Below the pieces are notes generated by a model, which saw only the letters and a program-made list of their open reading frames with translations, did no database searches and was not told where the DNA came from. Shown here piece after piece: positions 12,601 through 24,436 of a stretch of 64,000 nt of DNA. Position 1 is the stretch's first letter, and each line of letters opens with the position of its first letter. Source of the DNA: Apis mellifera (lineage: Eukaryota > Arthropoda > Insecta > Hymenoptera > Apidae); NCBI RefSeq assembly GCF_003254395.2, contig NC_037638.1, forward strand, positions 24,319,352 through 24,383,351. The letters run 5' to 3'. The translations under genes and the position numbers were made by a program.

Positions 12601-13774
12601 TTGCGGATACCTCGTTCACCACCTCTCTCGTTGAAAATCACCAATGAAAATCACCATTCTCCTCTTAATACTCTCTCTCTTTCTTTCTCTTTTTCTCTTT
12701 TTCACACTTTTCTTGAGAAGAGAAGAAAAAGAGAAAGACAGGCACTCCCCTCTTTTCGCCCGTATTAAAACGGTCCTTGGTCCGTTAATTGTTATAGCAT
12801 TAGATATTTATTGTTCGCGAGATAATACCGTTCTCTCACCATATTTTGTCGGGCCAAGTTGGGTGTATCCACCGTGCTTGCTATCAAAAGCGGAGGAGGA
12901 GGAGGAGGAGGAGGAGGAGGAGGGGACAAGTTAGATTTATGATACGGTAGTTGCTTCTTTGTTCTTTTCCCGGGGCCGAGAATTCTCCCCTGCGTCTCTT
13001 TGTTTTAATCGTACCGCCAGTTTTATCTCGACTCGAATCTCGAGCAATCTTGACTTACGATCTTTTGAAATTGCGAAATTCCTCGGTACGTAACGGATAA
13101 TAAATAATACATTTTTTTCTCGGCCGAAGTTTCTCTCCTTCTCTCCTCTCTCTTCTTTTTCTTCTCAAAAGCGTTTGGAAAACGGATTGCTGGTCGGGAA
13201 CAAGGGACGTTTGGATCGACGAGCGGAGGGACGTAGCTCGATTTTACTTTCGCCCGATCGACGACACGACGGCAGTGATTAAATTCGACGACGAGCACGA
13301 CTGGAACGCGGGCAAAAAGGTGAACGCAACCGAAAAAAAAAAAAAAAGAAATTGCCGACAAAAGATTTTAACTACGTCGTTATTTCGATTATACTTTGAA
13401 TCTCAATGGAGGATGTCCTTCGTCGCAGCCAGCCTTGTCCTTTATCCTTTCTCTCTCTCTCTCTTTTTCTCCATCCCTCATTATCTAAGACTCGAACTCG
13501 TGGGATAAATTAACGCGGGAAATAACTTTTTTAATAGATTTAGATCTCGCTCCGTACCTCGTTACGCCGCGGTTTGGAAAATGTTTCTAATTGACTTGGA
13601 AAGTCACAAAGAAAAACTCTTTAACATTTCGATTAACGTTCGACGGATATTTGATAAATGGCAGGTGTATTATCGGGGGAATCAAATTGTATTCAATGCA
13701 AATAACTTGAAATAACTACTGGTAGGTAGTTTTTGGTAGGTAGATCGTTGTAGGGCAACAACGTGGTAAATGTA
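9627..13774. other. AT-rich stretch with microsatellites, no gene seen
   Basis: It contains a CTCTC pentamer tract at about 10231-10253, a CA tract at 10801-10816, an AAT tract at about 11069-11088 and a GGA tract at 12892-12923. A TATATAAAG word at 12408-12416 would suit a TATA box but has no initiator at the right spacing. Small frames here are compositional. Confidence 0.55.
12892..12923 (+). repeat. (GGA)n microsatellite
   Basis: About ten GGA units. They account for the poly-Glu end of the frame 12644-12934, which I do not regard as a gene. Confidence 0.9.
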
Positions 13775-13790
13775 AACCGGTTAACAGGTT
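13775..13790 (+). promoter_or_regulatory. Paired Grainyhead-type motifs
   Basis: The sequence AACCGGTT is followed immediately by AACAGGTT. AACCGGTT is the palindromic core bound by Grainyhead-family factors, and ACAGGTT fits the relaxed WCHGGTT consensus. Two sites back to back are unlikely in random AT-rich DNA. Function as an epidermal enhancer element is inference. Confidence 0.4.
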
Positions 13791-14224
13791 TCATCGACGG
13801 GGGTGTCAAGTACTCCCTTCATTCGGAGACGCGCGTGCTATACTCTCTTTTGCGCTTCAGAAGTTCAATCCTTTGATCCTTTTAATCCTACAGCTAAATC
13901 TCGCAGCAATTCTGATTTTTAAACTATTTACCCGTGAGACGGATCGAACCGTGAGTGCTTCAAGGATTATCGCCAAATAAAAGATTTTTCTCTATTTTTC
14001 TCGTTCTCGAATCGTTAAAATGAACTCTCCTTGCTTTTTCTTTTTTTTTTTCTTTCTGATAAAATATTTATCAGAATCACAGCTTAATTTTTAAATTGTC
14101 ATCACATGGAGAAAATAAAATTCATCGTTATTAATATCATGCAATTAATTGTTCTCCTAATTATTTTCAACGATAAAAATATTGTAATTGTAATTAAATA
14201 CAACGTGTAATTCGAGTATACAGC

Positions 14225-14597
14225 ACTAAATATAATCATTAATCTTTCTAAAATAATAAAAATTAAAAAAATTATTCTATTAGATAAAATTGAATTTCAA
14301 CAATAATAAGAGTCTGGATAATCTGAATAACGTGGTATTGATATTAAACCTAAAAAGTGTTGAAGAAAAAAAAAGTTAAATTTACTCCAATAAATATTAC
14401 AATAAATTGGATTTTTAATATTTAATAAGCAATCCAGTAATTAGAGGATATCAATGAATAAATCTTGAGATAATTGCAAATACTGCTCCTATCGAAAGAA
14501 CATAACGAAAGTGTCCAACAACATAATATCATGAAGAATAATATCAATTGAAGAATTAGATAATACAATTCCTGTTAATCCACCAATAGTGAATAGC
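14225..14597 (-). pseudogene. COX1 (nuclear mitochondrial copy): NUMT: mitochondrial COX1 fragment
   Basis: On the minus strand, read with the invertebrate mitochondrial code, this segment gives the C-terminal third of cytochrome c oxidase subunit 1. Recognisable blocks in order are FTIGGLTGIVLSNSSIDIILHD (start, near 14595), VVGHF and GAVFAIIS (near 14500), HWYPLITG (near 14440), FIGVNLTFF (near 14380), PRYSDYPDSYYCWN (near 14300, needing TGA as Trp) and MIFLIFIILES (near 14250, needing ATA as Met and AGA as Ser). The copy is broken: about four bases are missing after LHD, a run of nine T shifts the frame at the TFF-PQHF junction, and several codons are missing after CWNSI. Flanking DNA is nuclear in character. 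In the functional protein this region spans the last membrane helices. Here it is a dead transfer. Confidence 0.9.
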
Positions 14598-15035
14598 GAG
14601 TTCGAGGATTAATACCCTTATCACACTTCCAACAACGTCTCTACTACGTTTGATTGATCTCATTTGATTTCCCTCTTACGAGTACACGGAGTACTCGACG
14701 TCGCTCCTCGTCGTCCATCCAACGGTTGTTTTCCGCCAAAGGGTGAACGAAACGCTGAGACGGCGACGTTGCTCGAGCGATTCCACGCGATTCTCATACC
14801 GCTAATAACGCGACGACGAAAAAATTAATCATGGCCGTTGTAAAGTTTCACGCTTAATTAAATTCTGTCGACTATGGCTGGATCTGGAGACACGGAGGAT
14901 AGGGTGGAGGGGAGGGGAGGGAAGGAGGAGCGGGCGAGGGAGGGAGGGGGAATCGGAACGGGGATTTTGCCTCTGTGTGTGCCGTGTAAGCAGCCAACTT
15001 TATGGAACCGTGTCCCGCAAAAACATTTTTGAATT
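14598..15035. other. G-rich unique spacer
   Basis: No gene is seen. Positions 14888-14950 are very G-rich on the plus strand, with many GGG runs separated by one to four bases, and should be able to form G-quadruplexes. Confidence 0.6.
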
Positions 15036-15191
15036 ATGCCCGGGTATTTCCCACAGGTAATGCGTCAAGGCTTTTTCATTCAGGTCAGACGCCTAGACGC
15101 TAAGCCACGGAGCCAGACTACCAACTACACCGTGAAATACTTTCGTTTCACGCGTACTACACGCGTTGTATATACATATATATGTATTTAG
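15036..15191 (+). CDS. Small open frame, hypothetical 51 aa
   Basis: The frame runs from ATG 15036-15038 to TAG 15189-15191. The middle (VRRLDAKPRSQTTNYTVK) has varied, GC-ending codons in otherwise AT-rich DNA. Two CAG followed by GT words lie inside (near 15055 and 15082), so the segment might instead be an exon end. No Kozak-like context and no known motif were seen. It may be a conserved non-coding element rather than a gene. Confidence 0.15.
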   Translation: MPGYFPQVMRQGFFIQVRRLDAKPRSQTTNYTVKYFRFTRTTRVVYTYICI

Positions 15192-18100
15192 GATATATCG
15201 CGACGCTTTTGTTAATCAACGTTGGTTTCTAATAACGAAGAATCTTTAATCGTTTCTTGAAAATTGAGACTCGATGTTTTCAATCACTTTTTACCTTTTA
15301 TTTTACCAACTATCGATCTGTCATATTGTTGCAATGATTTTGTGAATGAATTAAAAAGAAAAAAATATTGATTTTTCTCGAATATATGGATGTGTAAGTT
15401 TTAAGAAAGTTATTTCTTATTCTACTAATGATATAACTCTGAGTTTTTTTTAATAAATCTAGAGAAAAAGAGATAAGGAAAGAAGTACAGAATGATTCTC
15501 TCAGGGAAATAATTTAAAAATATATGTAAAATCTACATTGTCTATTCCTTGTTTCATTGATATAACGCAACGCTGACTTTTTTTAATATCGTATATTGAA
15601 TATTTTATTTAATTTGCCTTTTTTTAAAAACTATATATAAAAATCGAATGGATCAATGATATGATGGATGGACTGTTTTACTCGAGAAAAGATCGAGAAA
15701 ACTCGATGCTGCTCATAGTATTATTATGCATGTATAATAATTGGGCGTATATTTATTCTGAGTGTATTATGCGTGTCTACTATGCGCAGAACTGACGATG
15801 CTGAATAGTAAGCGGGCAGAACAGGAGATATGGCGAAAGTGTCCTTTTCTATCTGGCTTAAAGTATCATCGATGCTCCTCAAACATGGCGGAAACGTTGA
15901 ATCTAGGTCTTGATTCGTCATCAAGAATTGATCGATTCACCGGATGGAATCCGTTTCCGTTTTTTTCTTTTTTTCTTTTTTTTTTTTTCTCCCCCATTCT
16001 ATATTTGTATCACCGTTGTTTATGCATTGTTTATCGAGTATCGATGATGGAATATCGTGTTTGCTTGTTATATCCGGATGCGTTTTTTTTTTTTTTTTGT
16101 TTTATTCATCCTTTAGAGCAACGTCGGCCATGTTACATTTCGATGCTTGTCGATCATTTATAATAGAACGAGAAATATTTGTAAAATTTGTAGAATTTAA
16201 AAATTTTTTTTTTTCCACGATAACTCGACAATCCACTTAGATTTATTTCATTTGTGCTATTATTATTATTATTATTATTTTTTTTTATACGATAGATTTT
16301 TGTGATCCCTTTAAAATAACACGGGTCGTGAAAATTTTTATATTTTGACGGTTTATTATGCGACTTTAGAATACATATATATATTTTGAAATTTCACGAT
16401 TGTCTTGGTGGAAGACAACAGCGAAAGGTAGGGAGATAACGAATGCTCCCCCTCCCCCTCGGAATATCAAGGTATTTTTGAATTATCGTGAAACACGGAG
16501 CGGATTTTTTTGAACGTCGCAGGCTTAAATAGAACAAAACTGTTTACCATGTCGAGGATTAATGATGCAGCAACGTAATCCACTCGCTTTTTCGTACATC
16601 TCCCCGTATATACAAGGGACAAGAAGAATTAAAAGGATTACACATAACTTGAAAGTAAAATCTCCGTGCATAAAAGTTTACAGAAATCCGTTTCCATTGT
16701 TTCCAGTATTTTTGTTGTCCCGCGACATTATGTGTAAGTTTTTACCACGTTTTTTTCATACTCTTAGAAAAAAAGAAAAAAAGAAAAAAGGAAAGCCGCC
16801 CTCGCTTTTTTTCTTCTTCTTCTTCTTCTTTTTCTTCTTTTTCTCCATTCGTCTTCAAATAAGTTTCCTTGCTCAAAGGATGCAGGACAATTTCTTTTTA
16901 TCAAAATACGACACTCTGAAATCTTTCTCAAAGACAAAGGAGATAAAATTCGTACGTGCTAAAGATTGCTTGTGTACAATCGATCGCAAAAGTCTCGTCA
17001 ACTCATACAAATTCATTTTGATCTTGAAAAATATATACTTGTATCTCGTATAGAATATAATTATAATACGTGGATGTAAAATATAAAAAAACCTTTTTGT
17101 GTAAATTTTCATCATTTCTTTTTTTTTTCCCATATTTTGTGCATAACTTCGCCTGGAAATATTTTTTACAGGAGGATAATGAAACATTGATATCCAATTA
17201 TTTTACAATTTAAAAGTTTTATCTCGTATCATTACGAGATTATGTTTAAAAAAGTAATACTAATATTTTAAAAATTGATTTTGATCTTTGAAACGATATT
17301 TTGCAAAAAAATTACTTTTCATCTACATCCACACGATGTTAATAACGTTTCATATAAAATGGAATTATCATTAGTTTTAATAACCATGGATATTTATGCA
17401 TTTACAATATACGTACGTACAAAAATCTAATAGAATTCGTATAAAAAAAAGTAGAAAATATAGTAATCCCTTATTCCTTTAATCATGCTCATTAAAATTT
17501 GATTTTGATACAAATATTCATTGATGAACACATTAATTAGAGACATTCACGCAAGATCCGTGAAAATTTCTGCGTCAGTCTATCGTACGTACTATCTGCG
17601 TATAAATATTATATTCGTTGCTCGATACGGTTGGATACGAAAGGAGAGGTTTTTGTATATCCCTGAATGGATCAAAATATATATTGTATATATATATATA
17701 TATATATATATTCAGGAATAGCACGATATTTTGTTATACGAAGAACAACAAAGGAACACGCGTATTTACATAGATATAACGGGATACATGGACGGCCGTA
17801 ATGAAGATTCGTGTTGCCCTTGCGAAACTAAATTACAAACGGCGGCGAAGTTAGTATTTCCAAGCCTGGCCGGCCGTCCTCCTCTTCGAGTTATCACTCG
17901 TTCCAAAGTTTTCGATGCGACGGCACGGAAAAAAGCGCGTCGTATTTACATCTAAAAAAGTTCTCCACCCGGAGACATGGGTAATGCAAATAAATATTTA
18001 TATCTCACCAACAAGTGGCGAAATCGAATATCGTTTTCTATCGCTCTCCTCTCTTCTCTGTTTAAATCTCTCCTTTTTTAATTCCTATTATACACGCGTA

Positions 18101-19370
18101 CAATTAAAAAAAAAGAAAAGTTAAACGTTTCTTTCGTTCGAAACAGTTTAACTCTTAGGTTTCAATCGAAATATCGTTCGATTGTTTGAGATATCGTAAT
18201 TTAAGATAGAAACATTTGCCTATCCAATTCCCAAATCAAAGAAAAATCCTCTCCATTAGATTATTCCTAAGAAATTTCGATTTCCAATTTAGGGCAACGT
18301 AAAATTTAACAACATTAAATTTGTATCGTTAACCGTTGGAAACTAATAAGAATAAATTAAAAAAAAGAGAAGAAGAATTTCTCCGACGCTCGGTCGAACA
18401 AGGTGTTGCTGAAACACACTGAAAATACCTGTTATCCCAACGGTGGCGCATTGCCTCTCGACAGAGCGAATATTTAAATTAACTTCGACTCGAAAACTTT
18501 TTTCCCCAATAATATTGCATCGATGCACTATTTCAAATCTCACGCACTATTTCACCCCCGCGATCGTTAACAGATTAACCTCGTACGATTTCCCCGGCGC
18601 GTAATTTCATGGTCGAATCGTATCGAACGACGATGAGAGGGGACGGAAGTTGTTGTTCTGAGAAATTTTAACGAGAGAAATTCGCCCAAGAGGTTCGTTA
18701 CACGCGATCGAAGATTCGTCCACCTCTCTCCTCCTCCTCCTCCTCCCCCGTTTCGATCCATTGTTTGCCAATTAAACCGGCGACTGGTAATTGGCGGCGG
18801 GTCATCGATTGATTACGGGCCCCGCAGCAAATTTAACAAAGGAACGATCCTTTACTCGCGTGTGTCGAAAACACGGTGTTTCGGGATAAGGCGATTTTCG
18901 GGATGCGTCGGCAAATTGGTTGGATGGCAGTCGGATGGGACGACGATTAAGCGACGTTGATCAATACGGAGGGGAAGAGTTGGTCATTTTCGGATAATTT
19001 TCGGAAACAAATTGAAGTTGGGAGAAAATGCGAGGCCATTTTCATATCGAAACGAATTTGCCCGTGTCAAAGGTTGCACAGGTTGTCAATGGGTGGTGCA
19101 GGTGTTGCGTGCGTTATTCAATTTTGCGATTTCGATAATTTTATGGTAATAAAACTTTGTGGTTTAAACGCGCAAAGAACGATCCAGCTAGGAAAAAGTC
19201 CCTCTATCCCGTCTCGAATTACGCGTTAAAATGTTTCGAAAATTGCCGGTTTAATTTTTTCCTCTCTTCACGGCCAGTTTAACATCAGAATTATTAACGT
19301 GTTCGTACCTCCCCAAAAAAAAGGAAAAAAAAATTGTCGAGAAGATTTAATAATCGCGAGATGAATAAAT
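15192..19370. other. AT-rich stretch, no gene supported
   Basis: It holds several poly-T runs (15960-15990, 16083-16098), an ATT tract near 16259-16279, a TTC/CTT tract at about 16808-16840 and a TA tract at 17687-17711. The open frames here are short and dominated by F, I, K and Y, as expected from T and A runs. Around 17.8-17.9 kb and 18.4-18.8 kb the sequence is less AT-rich and unique, but I see no coding or RNA signature. Confidence 0.55.
17687..17711 (+). repeat. (TA)n microsatellite
   Basis: About 12 TA units. Confidence 0.9.
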
Positions 19371-19566
19371 AAATGTATAAATACTAATTAAACCAATAGA
19401 TAATATTCTTATATAAATAATCTTATATAAATAATAAATCCTAATTGTCTTAAGAGTTGAATAAGCAACAACTTTTCTTTAAATCTAATTCAAAATTTGC
19501 AACCAATCCAGCAAATAATATTGTTAATCTAGAAATTAATAGAATAAAATTTTTATATTTTGATTA
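19371..19566 (-). pseudogene. ND5 (nuclear mitochondrial copy): NUMT: mitochondrial ND5 fragment
   Basis: Minus-strand reading with the invertebrate mitochondrial code gives a piece of NADH dehydrogenase subunit 5. The sequence TMLFAGLVANFELDLKK (near 19530-19478) is followed, after a one-base slip in an A run, by VVAYSTL. After a second one-base insertion comes SQLGFII (AGA read as Ser). This is the universally conserved ND5 block usually seen as MVANFE-DLKK-ALSTLSQLGLMM. Further along, a decayed M-HLF-H remnant matches the expected HLLTHA region. Upstream, a YNQN-KILF segment fits the preceding loop. At least two frame-shifting indels mark it as non-functional. It lies about 4.8 kb from the COX1 copy, in the same orientation. 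Confidence 0.85.
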
Positions 19567-22004
19567 TACGCGATTGCGTACACGGAAGATGATAAATTTT
19601 ATTATTATTTATGTCAACAAAATAAAGAAATTATATCGAAATCACTCGAACGCAAAGAATTTACGATTTTCATCATTTCTTTAAGGATATGTGATTTCGA
19701 GAAGAAAAAAAAAAAAGAAACGCGCCGATGGACATTGATAAATAAAGCGTAGTCGAGGAATTATTACACGCAGGAGCAGAGGAAAGTGGAAACGTAACAA
19801 CGATCGCGCTGAAATATAGCGTGGATCGGGCCACAGTCGATCAATCTCCATAAGAAGAACGAATTACAGAAGTTTCGATCTGCGATAGGGACATTCATTT
19901 TTTTTTTTTTTTCCATTTTCACGGCGCGTTATCGGCTTACAACGATAACACAAACATCGGTAATACGGTGAATATCCCCCTCTCCTCTCTTCGTATAACG
20001 TAGGTTTAAGCAGTACAAAGCAGTACAAGCTAGTACGCCACACCGGCTCGCATGGATCGTCATCTATTGATCCACGCTACTAGAAACGCTACAGAATTTC
20101 AATTGTAGCCGTGGAGGAAGCGTACAATGTTTGCCGGGCGCCGGTTTATAACACGGTAACGATTTGGTGACGACGTGGTTTTTCCGACCCGATGGGGAAC
20201 CCATCGAACCGAACGAATCATTCATTCTTCGTTAAACTCGATCCCGATGAAATCTCGCGGAATCGAAATTTTTGCGAAAGATCGTTGGCGGAGGCGGGAG
20301 AGGCGGTAATTTCGAGGAGAAATTCTTCGAGGAATTCGAGCGAGCGATCGATTCTCCTTTTTTCGATTTGACAAATTTTTAATAAATCAGAAGGGACAGA
20401 AGGATTATTTTTATATGCAATTGAATATCTCTTCTGAATTTTGAGAAATGAATCTCACGGATGAGGGAACAGGGGGAAATTGAAAGAAGAAGGGAATTAT
20501 ATTTTGGTTTAGTTTAATATTAAAAATTTCCGTGCAATAATAAAGCTTTTTGAGATCGAAAATAATGGATGTCTTTCCAATATATTCTAATATAATTTTA
20601 CTTTCGACGATTATATCCTCGTAATTACATAAGGTTGAACGTTTCTCGAGTTAAAACTTCTCCCTTTGACGAATTAAAAACGCTTATGTTTTAATTACCA
20701 AATGACGCGAAGGATGATAGATCGATATAAAAGTGGATTCGTCGAGTGTATCTTTTAGAAAGTTGGAATGGAAACGTTTTTATTAACGAATATAAGTACA
20801 CTCGAAGCTGTCTTAATTTTGTGTATTACTTTCCAAGAAGTATTTAACTTAATTGCCGCGATATCGATCGATACGGGACAATTAATATTTGACCTCCTTT
20901 TCCCCCTCGATTCACCTTTTTCACCAATCCCGTTCAATAATTCCTTTCAATATATCCATTCGTATTAATAAAAATTTTAATCGTTACACTTTCAACTATT
21001 TCCACAACTCTTGCACAATTTCTTTTCTCAAATTCGCGGATACGTCTCAATTCTATCCCTCCCCCCTCGTGAATTCGAATTTCCACTGCTTTTTGTTCCA
21101 CTTGGAATTCTGGAAAATGTTAAACACCGATCTCGAATTTCCACGCGAGAAGAGAAGAAAGAGGAGGGGAAAGGAAGAGAAAGGGAAGGAAGAAAGACAA
21201 AAAAAAGAAATCCCTTCCTCCGCGTGGAGATTGCACACGTTTGTACGTAGCGACACACGGACAAATTGTCCAGCGGATGTCCAGCAGGAAGAAGAGAGGA
21301 GAGGGGCAAAGAGAGAGAGAGAGAGGGAAGTGATAAAACGCGTCGAATCGAAAACCACGGGTTCGACCGGCCATAACGCAATTTCATTCTTATCTCATCC
21401 CCCGTATCGCGTTTCATTGTCCCTCCACCCCCATCCCCTTGCACACGACTCTCCGAACGACTTATTGCGGCTCGTGCCACCTTTATCTGTTTAATCCAAT
21501 ATTTCCTTCCCGTCCACCTATCCACCCCCCTCGTCCTGATTTTTCGTGGAACGCGAGACGAGGGGAGGGAGTGTACAAGGTTTCAAGGGGAAGAAGGGTC
21601 TGTCTGTCTGCGTTTCGACCCCCTTCCCCTCGTTTTCTTGCATGTTCGTCGCGAGGGCAACACCCCCTAGTGGATAGGATCGAGATAGAGGGAGGAGGAG
21701 GAGGGGAGGAGGGTACGTTCCACGCGTTCCCCTCGTCAATGAAACGAATCGCGGTTCACCTGGCACCGCGACCGGCTGATCGGATTTAACAAAATGCGTA
21801 CTGCAAACTGGTTACACCACCACCAATACGAATACTTCCCTCCCTCCCTCCCTCCAGATTAAAACGCGATCGACGTTTCCGCTCGCGGAACACGCGCACA
21901 CCACCTCGCTTTTTAACGCACCCCTTCCCTTCCCCCTCTTATCGTATATAGCGGGAGCGGCGCATTTCCTCCACCCTTCTCCCCTCGCTCGTTCCGAATA
22001 TTTC
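19567..22004. other. Unique and purine-biased DNA, no gene supported
   Basis: The frames on both strands at 20.9-21.8 kb arise from a purine-rich plus strand (GGAAGAGAAAGG-type) that removes stops from its complement. A CCCT tract lies at 21838-21855. No RNA gene was seen. Confidence 0.55.
21838..21855 (+). repeat. (CCCT)n microsatellite
   Basis: Four to five CCCT units. Confidence 0.85.
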
Positions 22005-22012
22005 AACCGGTT
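22005..22012. promoter_or_regulatory. Single Grainyhead-type motif
   Basis: A perfect AACCGGTT palindrome. A single occurrence is expected by chance at about this window size, so it is weak on its own. Confidence 0.2.
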
Positions 22013-22458
22013 ATCGGCTGGAGAACGATGAAACCGGCGAGTGGAAAATTTCGCGTAGAAAATTGGTTCGCGCGCGAGATTCGTATTAATCTCTCGATCC
22101 TCCCTCCCTTCCTCTTCCTCTTCGCGAATCAAACGGTTCGAATCGGTCGTTAAATCGCGTGTCATCGATGTTTGGAGGGGGGGGAGGAGGATCGTGATCT
22201 CGATTATACTTCATTTACCGAGTGTGCCACGATGTAATGGAGCCGGGTAAAGCGACCCTTTCGTTGGTCTTTTTTTTTTTTTTCTCTCCATTCGAGTGGA
22301 AGGTTAGCCGATCGTTGTAATTAACCAACGTCTGTAATTATTATCGTACGTAAAAAAAAAAAAGAAAAAAAAGATGGAATGGAACTAGTTGTCGTCGAAA
22401 AATCGCTCCACCAAAATCGCTCGTACTTTAAATATTTTGAACGTACGATCGAACGAAT

Positions 22459-22662
22459 CGAGCGATCGTCGTATATACACGGCTATTGTAAATTATTGCA
22501 TTAAAATTATTGTCCACTTGTGTTTCTGGAATACTCTCTTCGAATCGGCCTACGTATTTTCGAGCGATCGTCGTATATACACGGCTATTGTAAATTATTG
22601 CGTTAAAATTATTGTCCACTTGTGTTTCTGGAATACTCTCTTCGAATCGGCCTACGTATTTT
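22459..22662 (+). repeat. Tandem duplication, 2 x 102 bp
   Basis: Copy 1 (22459-22560) and copy 2 (22561-22662) start with CGAGCGATCGTCG and end with GGCCTACGTATTTT. I find one difference in 102 bases (GCATTAAA versus GCGTTAAA). The near identity implies a very recent duplication, an active copy-number polymorphism or an assembly artefact. The frames reading through it in both directions simply repeat themselves and are not genes. Confidence 0.95.
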
Positions 22663-23648
22663 CCGATACGTAGCGGCCGCGTGGCGCCTACGCGGGGACG
22701 TTTGATAAACGATTGAACGATCATTGGCGGGATGATGTATGTATCTGGAGGGTACGTGCGCGTTTCATGTACCGGTGTGGTCGTTAATAAAATCCACTTT
22801 CCCAATTTCGTTTCGTGGCTGCCCGGCCGGGGAAAATAAATCACTGGAAAGGAAGCGTTTATAGCTGAACTTTCGCATCGGACACGAATCGAACGATCGG
22901 CCCCGATCTTTTCGCATTAGGACGTATTCTGTCTTCGATATATATATGTCTTTTATAATATCTACGTACAAGTAGAACAGATTAGATGAAAATAAATTGG
23001 CATCAATATTTTCCCTAACTCTCTTTTCGAGATCGAAGTGGAATTTCCGAGATATTAATTTTCGTTAAGTGTAAGGAATTCTGAGAAACGAAATTCAAAG
23101 TCTGAAAATATTTTTATATATTTTTTCCTTGACGAACAACCGCGAAAATTTAAGGGTTCTTTCGCGAAACAACCAGTTTGTCGAGTTTTGTTGCGGTCGA
23201 AGTTTTGGCCGAGGGAAGAAATGAAATTTGTCGGGGCAGGCGAAAGATTGGAAGGGATAGAAATCGAAATAACGGATAATGGTTAATTTCATCTTCACAG
23301 AGGGTGTCGGTGGGTTATACAATTTGCATCTACTACCGTGTAGCGGTACAAAAGGCATCCAGCTTTCGAATCGCATTCCAAACGGTCCGACGTGATTAAA
23401 AAGTCGAGGAGAGGGGAGATTGCAGCCACTTGCTCTCAGCCAGGATTCCAGCCGTCGAAGTGGGCTACTGAATAATTCAATGAACGCGTGTTAATTCCCA
23501 TATACACGGTGGCCCGTTGGAAACATGCGGACCCTTCCCCTGAAATTTTGAATTGTTAATCGCGTAAGCGCGTTGTCCAGTTTTGAATCATCCTTGTCCG
23601 CGTCACCCTTGTTGAAAATTTCGCGGTTGATTAAAAATAAACACGTTT

Positions 23649-23652
<4 letters not shown>

Positions 23653-23679
<27 letters not shown>
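23653..23679 (+). repeat. (TC)n microsatellite
   Basis: About 13 TC units. Confidence 0.9.
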
Positions 23680-24402
23680 GGAATAATTTTTTACGCTCGA
23701 TTTAAATTTTTAAACGCTTTTACGTCTTTTTTTTTTTTTTTTTCGTTTCGGTTAAATTTCGCTTTGAATTATGAATATTCAAGAGGGATGATCGTTGGTG
23801 ATTTCTGCGGAAGATTTGTTTGTTTATTTCGTTTCTTTTTTTTTTTTTCGATAATCGTGTTTCTCTATATAAAAAGAAAAGAAAGAAAAAATGAAAGAAT
23901 GAAAGAAAAGGGAAAAAGAAAATACGTAGGATAAGGAAGAGGATAAATAAGCGATGCGTGGAAAAGGATGAAATGGAAAATATATTAAATGAAAATACGG
24001 ATATAATTGAATCGATATCTGCAATCAGAACGTAGGGAGTTATTTCAGCTTTAATATATTCCATATTCAAAGAAATATGTGACTTCACAAAGTTCCATTG
24101 ATAGAAATCCTTTTTAAAATTGAAAAAAAATATGCGTCGCATATTTTAAAACACACCTTGGATTATTAAATTTGGAGAGAGAGAGAGAGAAAAAAAAATT
24201 AAATTCTAAGAATTAAGAATCGAAATATAGAAGAATCATTGAATACATTCGCGTATTTTTTTATTTTTTTTATCATTGTTGAATCGTCATTAATAAGAAT
24301 ATTTCGTTACATTTTTTCATCCCGATAAATTTTTATATCCGATGATAAACTGCTAACTGAAACTTTTTAACATCGAAAGTAGGGGGAAAAACAAATTCTC
24401 TC

Positions 24403-24404
<2 letters not shown>

Positions 24405-24435
<31 letters not shown>
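24405..24435 (+). repeat. A31 homopolymer
   Basis: Thirty-one consecutive A, the longest mononucleotide run noticed here. No retrotransposon body is recognisable beside it, so it need not be a poly-A tail. Confidence 0.85.

Positions 24436-24436
<1 letters not shown>

Noticed and set aside
15060..15115. tRNA-like word on the minus strand (TGGCTTAGCG, near an A-box)
   Set aside because: No matching B-box GGTTCGANNCC at the right distance, and the arms do not fold into a cloverleaf.
16562..17053. 163-codon plus-strand frame
   Set aside because: Carries a poly-Phe block from a TTC tract; flanks are AT-rich with no gene signal.
20889..21789. Cluster of overlapping frames up to 201 codons
   Set aside because: The purine-rich strand keeps stops out of several frames at once. 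No motif or splice evidence.
22389..22844. Repeated protein frames on both strands
   Set aside because: Explained entirely by the 102-bp tandem duplication.
23330..23375. Possible tRNA remnant (GTGTAGCGGT, then TTTCGAATC)
   Set aside because: The spacing between the boxes is too short, and acceptor-stem pairing is absent.
24405..24435. A31 run as a retrotransposon poly-A tail
   Set aside because: No element body, no target-site duplication; homopolymers are common throughout the window.
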